Notes: generated by a model from the sequence alone, not told the origin. Numbered from the stretch's first letter, positions 1 through 9,417 are shown. The stretch is DNA of 64,000 bases from Bacteroides sp. M10 (GCF_014334015.1 NZ_CP060488.1:1136501-1200500); one strand, 5' to 3'. Numbers and translations: made by a program.

Positions 1-228
1 AATGTTTCCGTCACACCTGACATCAACATACACTTCACCATTTTATCTCCCCGGGAAGGCAAAGAAGCAACTCTCACCGATATACGGTTCAGAGGAGAAG
101 AACTGGAAGACGGAACAGCTTTTATTAGCTATTTCGACCCAAAATTGAATATTATCAGTGCAACCTTCGGCAACGGTAAACGTCTGACTAACGGACGTTT
201 TGATATTCATTATACAACACAACAATAA
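1..228 (+). CDS. 3' end of an unrecognised protein gene (5' part outside window)
   Basis: Frame 1 is open from the first base to a TAA at 226-228 and gives a 75-residue C-terminal tail. A second TAA follows directly. The tail alternates polar and hydrophobic residues, with a stretch ending in FGNGKRLTNGRFDIHY, which suggests beta strands. I do not recognise the family. The next gene, a TonB-dependent receptor, starts 168 bases downstream behind its own -7 box, so this fragment is probably a separate transcription unit. The function is unknown. Confidence 0.6.
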   Translation, partial: NVSVTPDINIHFTILSPREGKEATLTDIRFRGEELEDGTAFISYFDPKLNIISATFGNGKRLTNGRFDIHYTTQQ

Positions 229-268
229 TAACGGCGGCGACAGTAATAACAGCAGCAACCCATCCTCT

Positions 269-287
269 CATCCGGAGCTTCCGGATG
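269..287 (+). terminator. Possible terminator hairpin after the partial gene
   Basis: A perfect 8-bp inverted repeat (CATCCGGA / TCCGGATG) with a 3-base loop lies 41 bases after the stop codon of the partial gene. No T-run follows, so intrinsic termination is uncertain. The hairpin could instead mark an RNA 3' end. Confidence 0.35.
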
Positions 288-359
288 CTGTAATATAAAC
301 GTAGCATAATTGTTACGCGTTCTTCAACCGGCTGTAAAAAGTAAGAAACGTCAACCCTC

Positions 360-367
360 TACTTTTG
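360..367 (+). promoter_or_regulatory. Bacteroides -7 box for the TonB-dependent receptor
   Basis: TACTTTTG matches the Bacteroides primary-sigma -7 consensus TAnnTTTG and ends 29 bases before the ATG at 397. I see no convincing -33 TTTG at the usual distance, so the promoter may need an activator. Confidence 0.5.
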
Positions 368-396
368 CAGCAAATAATTAACGCACGCTAACATTT

Positions 397-3207
397 ATGA
401 AACGATTTTTGAAATTTGTCTCATTCGTTCTTTTAGTCATGAGCACAAGCGGTAACACTTTCGCAGAAGAAAAAGTGAACATAGTCAGACAAGGCACTAT
501 CCGCGGACGCATTGTAGATACTTCCAAACAAACTCTCCCGGGAGCATCCATCTACATCGAAAAATTACATACCGGAGTGACGAGCGATGTCAACGGTTAT
601 TATACTTTCGCCAATCTTACTCCAGGCACATACACTATCAAAGTCAGCTACGTAGGCTACTCACCCGTTGAAATGAAAATCACCATTCCTGCCGGAAAGA
701 CACTCGAGAAAGACGTAGTCTTGAATGAAGGACTCGAGTTGCAAGAGGTAGTAGTAGGCGGAGCTTTCCAGGGACAACGACGCGCCATCAATTCGCAGAA
801 GAACAAGCTGGGGATCACTAATGTCGTTTCAGCCGATGAGGTAGGTAAATTTCCTGATTCCAATATTGGGGATGCGTTGAAACGTATCAATGGCATCAAC
901 GTACAATACGATCAGGGGGAAGCCCGCTTCGGACAAGTACGCGGCACTTCAGCCGATCTTAGTTCCGTTACAATCAACGGCAACCGCCTCCCTTCTGCGG
1001 AAGGTGACACACGCAACGTCCAGCTCGACCTGATCCCCGCTGATATGATACAGACCATCGAAGTAAACAAAGTGGTTACTTCGGACATGGATGGAGACGC
1101 CATCGGCGGTTCTATCAATCTGGTCACTAAAAGTACGCCTTACAAGAGAGTTATCAGTGCTACAGCAGGGACTGGATACAACTGGATCAGCGAGAAAGCC
1201 CAACTGAACCTGGGTTTCACTTACGGCGACCGTTTCTTTAACGACAAACTGGGAATGATGGCAGCCGTCTCTTATCAAAATGCTCCGGTAGGTTCGGATG
1301 ATGTAGAATTTGAATACGATGTCAACAAGAAAGGGGAAGTCGTAATGATGGAAGCACAAAAACGCCAGTACTACGTGACACGTGAACGCCAAAGCTACTC
1401 ACTTGCTTTCGACTACGAAATAAACCCGAACCACCGACTGACGCTGCAAGGCATCTACAACCGTCGTCACGACTGGGAAAACCGCTATCGCGTCACCTAC
1501 AAGGACCTGGACAAAACAGGACTGGACGATGAAGGCGAAATGCAACAATCTGCCCAGATAGAGACTAAGGGAGGTACCCCCAACAACAGAAATGCCCGTC
1601 TGGAACTACAACAGACAATGGATTTCAGTCTGGGCGGAGAACACCAGTTCGGTAAACTGTCCATGAACTGGGGAGCTTCTTACGCACGTGCCAGCGAAGA
1701 CCGCCCGAACGAAAGATATTTTAATCTGAAACAAGACTTTCTCGGATTTAACATCGTAGATGCAGGCGGCCGTTTCCCGTATGTGACAACAGACGTAAGT
1801 CTGCACAACGGCGAAGTGGATGGTGAAAGAGGTAAATGGAAAGTGAAAGAACTGACTGAAAGCAATCAGGAAATCTACGAAAAAGACTTGAAATTCAAAG
1901 TTGACTTCGAACTGCCGCTGGTTAACGGAATCTATGGAAACAGCCTGAAATTCGGAGCCAAATACGCATCTAAGACTAAAAATCGTGACGTGACCTGCTA
2001 CGACTACGCAGATGCATACAAAGATACCTACCAGACAGAATACATGAACAATCTCACAAGCCAGATTCGCGACGGTTTCATGCCCGGTAATCAGTATAAA
2101 GCCACCGATTTCGTATCGAAAGAATATCTGGGTTCGCTCGACCTGAAAAATATGGAAGGCGAACAAGTGCTCGAAGAATCTTCCGGCAACTATCACGCTA
2201 AAGAAAATGTCACTTCCGCTTTCTTCCGCTTCGACCAGAACTTGGGAAAGCAACTAAAAATGATGCTGGGGCTCCGCATGGAAGCCACTCATATCAAATA
2301 CGACGGCTGGAACTGGATGGTGGATGAAGACGAAAATGAAACGCTTCAACCGACCGGGAATCATAAGAACAATTATACCAACTGGCTCCCCAGCGTATTA
2401 TTGAAATATGATGTAACCGATGACTTCAAAGTACGCGCATCTTTCACAGAGACATTGAGCCGTCCTAAATATTCCGCATTAATCCCATGCGTCAATATCA
2501 ACCGCAGCGATAACGAACTGGTGATGGGTAACTCCGACCTGACTCCCACCATTTCCTACAACTTCGATTTAAGTGCCGATTACTATTTCAAGAGTGTCGG
2601 TCTGGTCAGCGCAGGTATCTTCTATAAAAAGATCAATGACTTTATTGTCGATCAGGTAATTGGTAATTATACCTACCAGAATAACGAATACAAGAAGTTC
2701 ACCCAACCCAAAAACGCAGGTGATGCCGACTTGCTTGGCGTAGAACTTGCCTATCAACGCGATTTCAGCTTCATTGCTCCCGTATTGAAATGCGTAGGAT
2801 TCTACGGTACATACACCTATACTCACACCAAAGTGAACAACTTCAACTTTGAGGGACGCGAAAATGAGAAAGACCTTTCCCTGCCCGGTTCTCCCGAACA
2901 CACGGCAAATGCATCGCTCTACTTTGAGAAAAAAGGATTCAACGTGCGTCTATCCTACAACTTTGCATCCAGCTTTATCGATGAAATGGGAGAAGTTGCC
3001 GCACTTGACCGCTACTACGATGCCGTAAATTACATAGACCTGAATGCAAGCTATACATTCGGCAAGAAGTTCAAAACAACGTTCTATGCAGACGCTACCA
3101 ACCTATTGAACCAACCTTTACGTTATTATCAGGGCACTAAAAACCGCACCATGCAGTCAGAACACTACGGTGTAAAGATAAATGCCGGCGTAAAAATAAA
3201 CCTCTGA
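397..3207 (+). CDS. TonB-dependent outer-membrane receptor with carboxypeptidase-regulatory-like N-terminal domain
   Basis: This 936-residue outer-membrane transporter would import a large or scarce ligand using TonB/proton-motive force. Residues 1-24 form a signal peptide ending FAEE. About 35-115 is a CarboxypepD_reg-like beta-sandwich (GRIVDTSKQTLPGASIYI). About 135-250 is the plug, with the typical VTSDMDGDAIGGSINL segment. The rest is a beta-barrel ending in a C-terminal strand (VKINAGVKINL). No susD gene follows, so it is not a classical SusC. It is followed by a secreted phosphoesterase gene, which hints at uptake of a phosphorylated compound or its product; that is inference only. The start is well supported by the signal peptide and the -7 box upstream. 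The ligand is unknown. Confidence 0.88.
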   Translation: MKRFLKFVSFVLLVMSTSGNTFAEEKVNIVRQGTIRGRIVDTSKQTLPGASIYIEKLHTGVTSDVNGYYTFANLTPGTYTIKVSYVGYSPVEMKITIPAGKTLEKDVVLNEGLELQEVVVGGAFQGQRRAINSQKNKLGITNVVSADEVGKFPDSNIGDALKRINGINVQYDQGEARFGQVRGTSADLSSVTINGNRLPSAEGDTRNVQLDLIPADMIQTIEVNKVVTSDMDGDAIGGSINLVTKSTPYKRVISATAGTGYNWISEKAQLNLGFTYGDRFFNDKLGMMAAVSYQNAPVGSDDVEFEYDVNKKGEVVMMEAQKRQYYVTRERQSYSLAFDYEINPNHRLTLQGIYNRRHDWENRYRVTYKDLDKTGLDDEGEMQQSAQIETKGGTPNNRNARLELQQTMDFSLGGEHQFGKLSMNWGASYARASEDRPNERYFNLKQDFLGFNIVDAGGRFPYVTTDVSLHNGEVDGERGKWKVKELTESNQEIYEKDLKFKVDFELPLVNGIYGNSLKFGAKYASKTKNRDVTCYDYADAYKDTYQTEYMNNLTSQIRDGFMPGNQYKATDFVSKEYLGSLDLKNMEGEQVLEESSGNYHAKENVTSAFFRFDQNLGKQLKMMLGLRMEATHIKYDGWNWMVDEDENETLQPTGNHKNNYTNWLPSVLLKYDVTDDFKVRASFTETLSRPKYSALIPCVNINRSDNELVMGNSDLTPTISYNFDLSADYYFKSVGLVSAGIFYKKINDFIVDQVIGNYTYQNNEYKKFTQPKNAGDADLLGVELAYQRDFSFIAPVLKCVGFYGTYTYTHTKVNNFNFEGRENEKDLSLPGSPEHTANASLYFEKKGFNVRLSYNFASSFIDEMGEVAALDRYYDAVNYIDLNASYTFGKKFKTTFYADATNLLNQPLRYYQGTKNRTMQSEHYGVKINAGVKINL

Positions 3208-3230
3208 TACGAACTAAATCACACCATTTA

Positions 3231-3290
3231 TTCCTTTAAAAGGAAGCCCCCGTTGGTTTAAAAGGAACGACCTCTTCCTTTTAAACCAAC
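3231..3290 (+). repeat. Double palindrome between receptor and phosphoesterase genes
   Basis: A short palindrome (TTCCTTTAAAAGGAA, 3231-3245) is followed by a perfect 16-bp inverted repeat: arms 3252-3267 and 3275-3290, 7-base loop. The core TTTAAAAGGAA or its complement occurs three times. No T-tract follows, so this is not a classical intrinsic terminator. It could be an attenuator or an RNA-stabilising hairpin in the leader of the phosphoesterase gene, whose ATG is 59 bases further on. Confidence 0.6.
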
Positions 3291-3348
3291 AAACCCGAAA
3301 AATCGAAGTAATTACGTACATTTATAAATCACTAATATACAATAGAAT

Positions 3349-4287
3349 ATGAATATTAAGATTAAAAGTTTATTGATTCTCTCCCTGATTTTCATCTGCA
3401 CATTTGTTCAGGCACAGTTGACGGATTACTCTATATTTGACAAGAAGTTTAACTTCTATGTAGCAAACGATTTAGGGCGTAACGGCTATTACGACCAGAA
3501 GCCAATTGCCGAATTAATGGGTACGATGGGCGAAGAGATAGGCCCCGAATTTGTTCTGGCTACCGGAGACGTCCATCACTTTGAAGGAGTCCGCAGCGTA
3601 AACGACCCCTTGTGGATGACCAACTACGAATTAATTTATTCGCATCCGGAACTGATGATTGACTGGTTCCCTATCCTGGGAAACCATGAATATCGTGGAA
3701 ACACGCAAGCCGTATTGGATTACACCAACATCAGCCGCCGCTGGACAATGCCCAACCGTTATTACACCCGGACATTCGAAGAGAAAGGTGCCACCATCCG
3801 CATTATCTGGATCGACACTACTCCTCTGATCGAGAAATACCGCAAGGAAAGTGACAAATATCCCGACGCCTGCAAACAGGATGTCAGCAAACAACTGTCA
3901 TGGTTGGAATCTGTGCTTGCCAATGCCAAAGAGGACTGGATTATCGTAGCCGGACACCATCCCATCTACGCTTATACCCCCAAAGAAGAAAGTGAACGAC
4001 TGGACATGCAGAAACGGGTTGACTCCATCTTACGCAAACATAAGGTAGATATGTATATCTGCGGACACATTCATAACTTCCAGCATATCCGTGTTCCGGG
4101 AAGCGACATCGACTATATCGTCAACTCCGCCGGCTCACTGGCACGCAAAGTGGAGCCTATCGAAGGAACGAAATTCTGTAGCCCCGAACCGGGCTTCTCC
4201 GTTTGTTCTATCGACAAAAAAGAGCTCAACCTTCGTATGATAGATAAAAAAGGGAATATACTTTATACGGTTACTCGAAAGAAATAA
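3349..4287 (+). CDS. Secreted calcineurin-like metallophosphoesterase (tartrate-resistant acid phosphatase-like)
   Basis: This 312-residue protein has a signal peptide (residues 1-22, ending VQAQ), so it is probably periplasmic or exported. The metallophosphoesterase motifs appear in order: an Asp-containing first block (VANDLG), GDVHHF, GNHEY, GHHPIY near the middle, and GHIHNFQH. These residues ligate two metal ions in the family. The layout resembles purple / tartrate-resistant acid phosphatases, but the second block reads GDVH rather than the GDNFY typical of that group, so the metal pair or substrate may differ. It follows the TonB-dependent receptor in the same direction. Together they may release and take up a phosphorylated nutrient. 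The phosphatase fold is confident; the substrate is unknown. Confidence 0.85.
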   Translation: MNIKIKSLLILSLIFICTFVQAQLTDYSIFDKKFNFYVANDLGRNGYYDQKPIAELMGTMGEEIGPEFVLATGDVHHFEGVRSVNDPLWMTNYELIYSHPELMIDWFPILGNHEYRGNTQAVLDYTNISRRWTMPNRYYTRTFEEKGATIRIIWIDTTPLIEKYRKESDKYPDACKQDVSKQLSWLESVLANAKEDWIIVAGHHPIYAYTPKEESERLDMQKRVDSILRKHKVDMYICGHIHNFQHIRVPGSDIDYIVNSAGSLARKVEPIEGTKFCSPEPGFSVCSIDKKELNLRMIDKKGNILYTVTRKK

Positions 4288-4360
4288 ATTCTCTTGATGA
4301 TATAAATTCTACTCTCAATGAAAAAACACACAACCCGGAAGGTGTGTCATAATGAATAAT

Positions 4361-4447
4361 AAAACGCAGATTATTTCAATTATATTGATATATTAATCAA
4401 CGACTTATAAAATTATTTCTGCGATAATTTGCGTTAATCTGCGTTTT
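4361..4447. repeat. ATCTGCG-type repeat: inverted copies and a 10-base imperfect tandem array
   Basis: In the gap between two convergent genes, AAAACGCAGATTA (4361-4373) is exactly complementary to TAATCTGCGTTTT (4435-4447). The right arm belongs to three imperfect 10-base units at 4418-4447: TCTGCGATAA, TTTGCGTTAA and TCTGCGTTTT. Intergenic repeats built on ATCTGCG occur in many bacterial genomes (recollection, not searched). The element could form a long hairpin serving the 3' ends of both genes. Confidence 0.6.
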
Positions 4448-4461
4448 GGCATGCTCTCTTT

Positions 4462-6312
4462 TTAGTCAGGTTTATTTTCTTCCCCCGCCTTATAGGAAGG
4501 ATTATTACTTTTCTGATACTCTTTGGGAGTGGTTGTCTCGTTTCCATCCCGTACAGCCATATAGTGCGGCGACATAATTTCAATACCGGCTTCATTAAAT
4601 TTATCCTGAATATTCTGATGCAAATCCGAATAAATCTGTGCCATTTTATCTGCCTCCCTGATGTATGCATTGATTTGATAGACCGGATACCAGTCGCTTA
4701 AAGAGGTCTCTAACACAAACGGACGCGGATCATCTACCACTCCGGGAGTGTTCAATGCAGCATCAATCAGTATCTGGTTAACCTGTCGCCAGGGAATATC
4801 ATAACCGATGGATACTTCCGAGTGAATAATCAACCCATATTCACGTGCCGAGGTACTATAATTTACCGTATGAGACGACATGATAAACGAATTAGGTACG
4901 GTCACCACCTCATTCTTGGGTGTCCGGATACGGGTAACAAGAGGAGTCTTTTCGATAATATCTCCCGTGGTATCATTCAATTTGATCCGGTCGCCCATTT
5001 TGAACGGGCGCATATAAGTAATCACCAGTCCGGCAATAATATTACCGATAACCGTACTTGATCCGAGCGAAACAATCAACCCGACGAATACTGAAATACC
5101 TTGGAACACACCGGAATCAGAACCCGGCAGATAAGGGTAAATCATCGCAATCATAAATGCATAGAGCAGGAAACGGGCAATATGGAAAGTCGGCATTGCC
5201 CAGTCCGGATAGAAGCCGTTGATTTTGAGCCGTCCTGCTTCCACCTCACGCGCCAGATACAGAACGAGACGCACCAGATACTTTACGGCATACCAGATAA
5301 CGATAATAGTAAACAATTTGGGTATGTAATCGATAATACCGACAAAGATAGTGCGAACCGGGTTCCAGATATAGCCTAACAGGCGGTATGCCAGTCCTTC
5401 CGTCTGCGGGAAGATAATAAAAATCAGCGGTACGGTAAACAGTAGCTGCAAGGCCATCAGTATATAGCGCCCGATACTGGACAGGAACACTAACAGATTC
5501 GCCTGTTTCTGCGCATCCAGCAATTCATATCCCTGTATCGATACCGGTTTAATCTTCGTATCTTTCAGACGCAGGATACGCACTTTCAGTTTTCGGAACA
5601 GCCAGTTGGTCAGGCGGAACAGGAAATACTGCCCTACAATCACCAATACAAAATAAAGCACACGTTTGGCCATTCGCCAAAGTCCGTGTTCCGCTTTCAT
5701 CTCGTGCAGTTTGGTGATGACATTCTGCTGCCTTTCTTTGGCCAGCGAGTCACGGGAAATGCCTTCCCATAAAGCATCCTGATCGGTAAGAGAAAGCAAT
5801 ACCTTACTGCCATACATCAAATCGGATACAATATCCGAATGATCGATAGCCACAGAGTCGGGTTGCAAATTAAAGCGTTTTCCTATTTCTTCAATCGCCG
5901 CACCGGTCATTTGAGCGCGTTGCTGGGGAGTATATCCGCCTCGTTTAGTGAAAAGGTAAAATAAAGTATCGCCGTCCGCCACTACCGGTACTCCTTTAGT
6001 GAACTGGCGTAAAGAGTCGATACGCTGTCTCTGCTGTGCATATTTTACGGAGTCGGCGGAAGCCATCTGGAGCTTCATCTGTTCCATTTCCATCCGCATA
6101 TTCGCCTCATTGAGCCGGGCTTCTTCCAACGATTTCCGCATATTCGCCAGATGAATAGAGTCCGAATCCCGTTTCAAAGGAACATGTCCGTTCGTTATTG
6201 TATCTCCGGCAAATATCTTCTTGACAGCCTGTTCCAGCTGTGCTTGCGCACCGATTGCCAGGAAAGAAAGGAATAACACCAGTAATGACCGCTTCATTTT
6301 ATTTATTTCCAT
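4462..6312 (-). CDS. MscS-family mechanosensitive channel with long N-terminal periplasmic region
   Basis: This 616-residue inner-membrane protein should open under membrane tension and release solutes during osmotic downshock. It has a signal peptide (MKRSLLVLFLSFLAIGAQAQ) and then a charged, probably coiled-coil region with many Glu, Gln and Met (about 35-110). Several hydrophobic segments follow between about 210 and 400. The pore helix and MscS beta-domain come next (about 400-560), recognisable by GLIVSLGSSTVIGNIIAG and PFKMGDRIKL. It is larger than E. coli MscS (286 residues) and so resembles MscK/YnaI-type relatives. The first ATG is preceded by AAGGAG at good spacing, although residue 6 is an alternative start. 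It is divergent from the antiporter gene. Confidence 0.88.
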   Translation of the reverse strand: MEINKMKRSLLVLFLSFLAIGAQAQLEQAVKKIFAGDTITNGHVPLKRDSDSIHLANMRKSLEEARLNEANMRMEMEQMKLQMASADSVKYAQQRQRIDSLRQFTKGVPVVADGDTLFYLFTKRGGYTPQQRAQMTGAAIEEIGKRFNLQPDSVAIDHSDIVSDLMYGSKVLLSLTDQDALWEGISRDSLAKERQQNVITKLHEMKAEHGLWRMAKRVLYFVLVIVGQYFLFRLTNWLFRKLKVRILRLKDTKIKPVSIQGYELLDAQKQANLLVFLSSIGRYILMALQLLFTVPLIFIIFPQTEGLAYRLLGYIWNPVRTIFVGIIDYIPKLFTIIVIWYAVKYLVRLVLYLAREVEAGRLKINGFYPDWAMPTFHIARFLLYAFMIAMIYPYLPGSDSGVFQGISVFVGLIVSLGSSTVIGNIIAGLVITYMRPFKMGDRIKLNDTTGDIIEKTPLVTRIRTPKNEVVTVPNSFIMSSHTVNYSTSAREYGLIIHSEVSIGYDIPWRQVNQILIDAALNTPGVVDDPRPFVLETSLSDWYPVYQINAYIREADKMAQIYSDLHQNIQDKFNEAGIEIMSPHYMAVRDGNETTTPKEYQKSNNPSYKAGEENKPD

Positions 6313-6369
6313 ACCTTATACTCCTTGATTATAATTAAGGTAAATCTAACTTTTCATTAAAAAACAGGG

Positions 6370-6377
6370 CAAACATA
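6370..6377 (-). promoter_or_regulatory. -7 box for the MscS-type channel gene
   Basis: On the minus strand TATGTTTG fits TAnnTTTG and lies 57 bases upstream of the ATG. It sits back to back with the antiporter promoter in the same 127-base gap. Confidence 0.45.
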
Positions 6378-6386
6378 CGGATTGTT

Positions 6387-6420
6387 TTTGACATTACCAT
6401 TTCCAATTTGATTATCTTTG
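6387..6420 (+). promoter_or_regulatory. Promoter for the Na+/Ca2+-exchanger-family gene
   Basis: A -33-like TTTG (6387-6390) and a -7 box TATCTTTG (6413-6420), 22 bases apart, fit the Bacteroides promoter consensus. The ATG follows 19 bases after the -7 box. Confidence 0.6.
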
Positions 6421-6439
6421 CCACTAAAAGAGAAAAACT

Positions 6440-7423
6440 ATGAATATATTATTACTCATCGGAGGATTAATCCTCATTCTTTTAGGAGCTAACGGGTTGA
6501 CAAATGGTGCTGCTTCAGTAGCCAAACGTTTTCACATCCCTCCCATCGTGATCGGTCTTACCATCGTTGCATTCGGCACTTCCGCCCCTGAACTGACGGT
6601 CAGTGTATCTTCCGCCCTCAAAGGCAGTGCGGATATTGCCATAGGTAACGTAGTGGGAAGTAATATTTTCAACACATTGATGATTGTAGGCTGCACGGCA
6701 TTATTCGCCCCGATTGTCATCACCCGCAATACACTTAGAAAAGAGATTCCGCTCTGCATACTTTCTTCCATTGTCCTGCTGATTTGTGCCAATGACGTCT
6801 TTCTGGATAAAGCTTCAGAAAATATCCTGAACAGAGTAGACGGCTTGTTGTTGCTTTGCTTCTTTGTCATTTTCATGGGCTACACTTTTGCCATCGCTTC
6901 CAAGCCGGCTACAATCGAACAACAAGCAGAACATCCGGTCATAGAAGAGGAAACAGAAATCAAATCACTGCCCTGGTGGAAATCCATTCTTTATATCATC
7001 GGAGGTTTGGCTGCACTTATTTATGGAGGTCAGTTATTTGTCGACGGCGCTACGGGCATCGCCCGCAACCTGGGTGTCAGCGAATCGATTATCGGGCTGA
7101 CTCTGGTGGCAGGAGGTACTTCTCTTCCTGAACTGGCTACGTCTATCGTTGCCGCATTAAAGAAAAATCCGGAAATTGCCATCGGAAATGTGATTGGTAG
7201 TAACCTCTTCAATATATTCTTTGTACTGGGATGCAGCGCGAGCATCACGCCTCTCCACCTTAGCGGAATCACCAATTTCGACTTGTTTACATTAGTAGGT
7301 TCCGGTATTCTGCTTTGGTTATTCGGGTTGTTCTTTGCCAAAAGAACGATTACAAGAATTGAAGGAGGGGTTATGATACTTTGTTATGTGGCATACACGG
7401 TGGTATTGATTTATAACACTTAA
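6440..7423 (+). CDS. Calcium/sodium antiporter, CaCA family (YrbG-like)
   Basis: This 327-residue inner-membrane protein is predicted to exchange Ca2+ for Na+ or H+. Two homologous halves carry the alpha-repeat signatures of the family: GLTIVAFGTSAPEL with GNVVGSNIFN in the first, and GLTLVAGGTSLPEL with GNVIGSNLFN in the second. About ten hydrophobic segments are visible, with an acidic cytoplasmic loop near residues 165-185. Length and spacing are typical of the bacterial YrbG group. Its stop codon overlaps the stop codon of the convergent GH172 gene by four bases. Confidence 0.92.
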   Translation: MNILLLIGGLILILLGANGLTNGAASVAKRFHIPPIVIGLTIVAFGTSAPELTVSVSSALKGSADIAIGNVVGSNIFNTLMIVGCTALFAPIVITRNTLRKEIPLCILSSIVLLICANDVFLDKASENILNRVDGLLLLCFFVIFMGYTFAIASKPATIEQQAEHPVIEEETEIKSLPWWKSILYIIGGLAALIYGGQLFVDGATGIARNLGVSESIIGLTLVAGGTSLPELATSIVAALKKNPEIAIGNVIGSNLFNIFFVLGCSASITPLHLSGITNFDLFTLVGSGILLWLFGLFFAKRTITRIEGGVMILCYVAYTVVLIYNT

Positions 7424-9417
7424 ATAATATAACAAAAGACCTGATATTCTGCCTCATTCCAAGCAATCCTCCCCTCCTTAGACATAGAAACAGGAACAAT
7501 ACGAATATTTAAAGATTTCTTTCCCTTAGTATATCTGGCTGGAATTTCAAAATCATCTTCCAGCCAGCGTTTATAAGGATTGCTATCAGCTACATACCAT
7601 AAACGTTCTATAACCTCTTCACCATCAACAAAAACACGTGCAGCTTGCCGGGCATCGTTTTGATCACTCAACCTACGCAAGCGCACTCCTTCATTTTGAG
7701 AAAGGATATTCACTCTGAAGCTACTATAGTTCTTGAACCGGACAACTTCTCCCATGCATAAAACACTGTCCTCTTTCCCTTCAAAGAAACTTTCCAGTTT
7801 TGTTTTCCGCACATTGCCCATAGCCTTATAAGAATGCTGTTTAATAGCATGCGGAGAACTCAAATTCAAACTATCGGTTTTCACCAACACACTTTTATCC
7901 TGACCATAATAAAAGATAGTACCCGAATGTTCCAAATACTGATTGTTATATTCTCCCGACTCTATTCCAAACTTTAACTCCGAATAGAAAGGATAACTAT
8001 CACCAATACAAAAACGAGTCATAGACCAAGGATTATCCGGAAGACCGTCATATCCACCCATCGGATGTACTTCAGGTGGAGTCGGGAATCCCCAGCCATA
8101 ACAAACATAACTTTCAGAACCGTCACTCTCAACTTGTGGTGTCCGTTTGCCGTCAACATATACACGAACATCCCCTTCGCAAGAAATGATATGTGAACGT
8201 TCGGCATGACATGTGATATGAGCGGCAACCATTTTTCCTCTTCCTTGAATAGCAGCTATCGGACTATCTGTTCCTGCCACATATTTTCGTGTATAATATG
8301 GTGTATTACGAAAGTATCCGGTATTAGATGTAGGATAAACCGAGCGAGAAACTGCTATTTCTGAAAATCCCAAAGAAACAGGAACGCCACTACGATTTTC
8401 AATCATTATCTTCACATGCTTCCAATATGGCATTGGAAAATAATTATAGAACCAACCGTCCGTGTTATATCCGGACAGTAAATAGTTAGTATCGTGAAAA
8501 CCCAAAGAGTTACCTCCCAGACAAGCCAAAGGACAAGAAATGTCGGGTTGTTGATGAGCATCCCAAAACATATGAATCCACACATCCTGCAAGTGCTGCT
8601 CATTAATCTCCGGAAGATAAAATTTTAAAGAACCGATAGCTCCCTCTCCTTTTTCATCCAATAAAGTAATGCATTCACCAGCATCGACCTTTTGTTCCGA
8701 CTTTCGATGATATGCCAATTGATCATCACACAAAAAACTGCTTCCCTGTTTCTTCCACAATTGTATCAAAGTATCATAATTCTCCTTCCCGGTAAATGTC
8801 TTGATTCCATTGTCCGTATAAGTGTGGTATACAACATGTCCCCAACCTCCTTCACCTTTTGTTCTGTCATAGCCTTCCAATTTTACATCTGTAGTCACAC
8901 GACACCCCTTATTAAATGCCATCGGTACAAAGCTTCGTGCCACACGTATGGGACCTCTTCCATTATCAAACGGACCAATATAGCTTTCAGCCAAAGGTTT
9001 TATAAAAGGAGCCTTCTCCCCAAATTCAGATAAACGCAGACTAAAACGAGGTGCTTCTTCTCCATCAAAATAAAAACGGAACAGAGGATCGCTTGAACTC
9101 ATATAACGATGTTGCACAAGATTATAAATACATCCCGGACCCTCAACATCAAAGATGACCCATTCTCCACGCTGATCCTGATAAAGACTCCAATCCCAAT
9201 CGGCATTCTTTCCTTTTTTATCAATACTGCCTTCATAATGTACCGAAACTCCACGATCTAACAAAGGCAAAGAAGCAATATCCACCATCCGGGATATACC
9301 ATAAGAAATACTATCCGGCTGCTTATCCGACCAGACCTCTGTCACTAACGGACTGATTGCAGACAATGATACAGTCCCAAATACAGCCCAACAAACTAAA
9401 AAAATACTTTTTTTCAT
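7420..9417 (-). CDS. DUF2961 / GH172-family glycoside hydrolase, secreted
   Basis: This 665-residue protein has a signal peptide (residues 1-20, cleavage near SLSAIS). The DUF2961 hallmarks are PLLDRGVSVHYEGS followed by ADWDW, then GPGCIYNL and the GGWGHVVYHTY region. DUF2961 is CAZy family GH172, whose known members act on alpha-D-fructofuranosyl or D-arabinofuranosyl linkages. An extra C-terminal part (about 500-660) looks like a beta-sandwich. The gene is divergent from the first GH5 of PUL 1 and shares a 304-base promoter gap with it, so it may be a satellite of that locus. Its role there is unclear, because no other gene suggests a furanose-containing substrate. The family is likely; the substrate is unknown. 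Confidence 0.8.
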   Translation of the reverse strand: MKKSIFLVCWAVFGTVSLSAISPLVTEVWSDKQPDSISYGISRMVDIASLPLLDRGVSVHYEGSIDKKGKNADWDWSLYQDQRGEWVIFDVEGPGCIYNLVQHRYMSSSDPLFRFYFDGEEAPRFSLRLSEFGEKAPFIKPLAESYIGPFDNGRGPIRVARSFVPMAFNKGCRVTTDVKLEGYDRTKGEGGWGHVVYHTYTDNGIKTFTGKENYDTLIQLWKKQGSSFLCDDQLAYHRKSEQKVDAGECITLLDEKGEGAIGSLKFYLPEINEQHLQDVWIHMFWDAHQQPDISCPLACLGGNSLGFHDTNYLLSGYNTDGWFYNYFPMPYWKHVKIMIENRSGVPVSLGFSEIAVSRSVYPTSNTGYFRNTPYYTRKYVAGTDSPIAAIQGRGKMVAAHITCHAERSHIISCEGDVRVYVDGKRTPQVESDGSESYVCYGWGFPTPPEVHPMGGYDGLPDNPWSMTRFCIGDSYPFYSELKFGIESGEYNNQYLEHSGTIFYYGQDKSVLVKTDSLNLSSPHAIKQHSYKAMGNVRKTKLESFFEGKEDSVLCMGEVVRFKNYSSFRVNILSQNEGVRLRRLSDQNDARQAARVFVDGEEVIERLWYVADSNPYKRWLEDDFEIPARYTKGKKSLNIRIVPVSMSKEGRIAWNEAEYQVFCYII

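Noticed and set aside
1606-2253. Open frame of 215 codons on the - strand inside the TonB-dependent receptor gene
   Set aside because: No domain, no promoter, and the receptor barrel is intact on the + strand.
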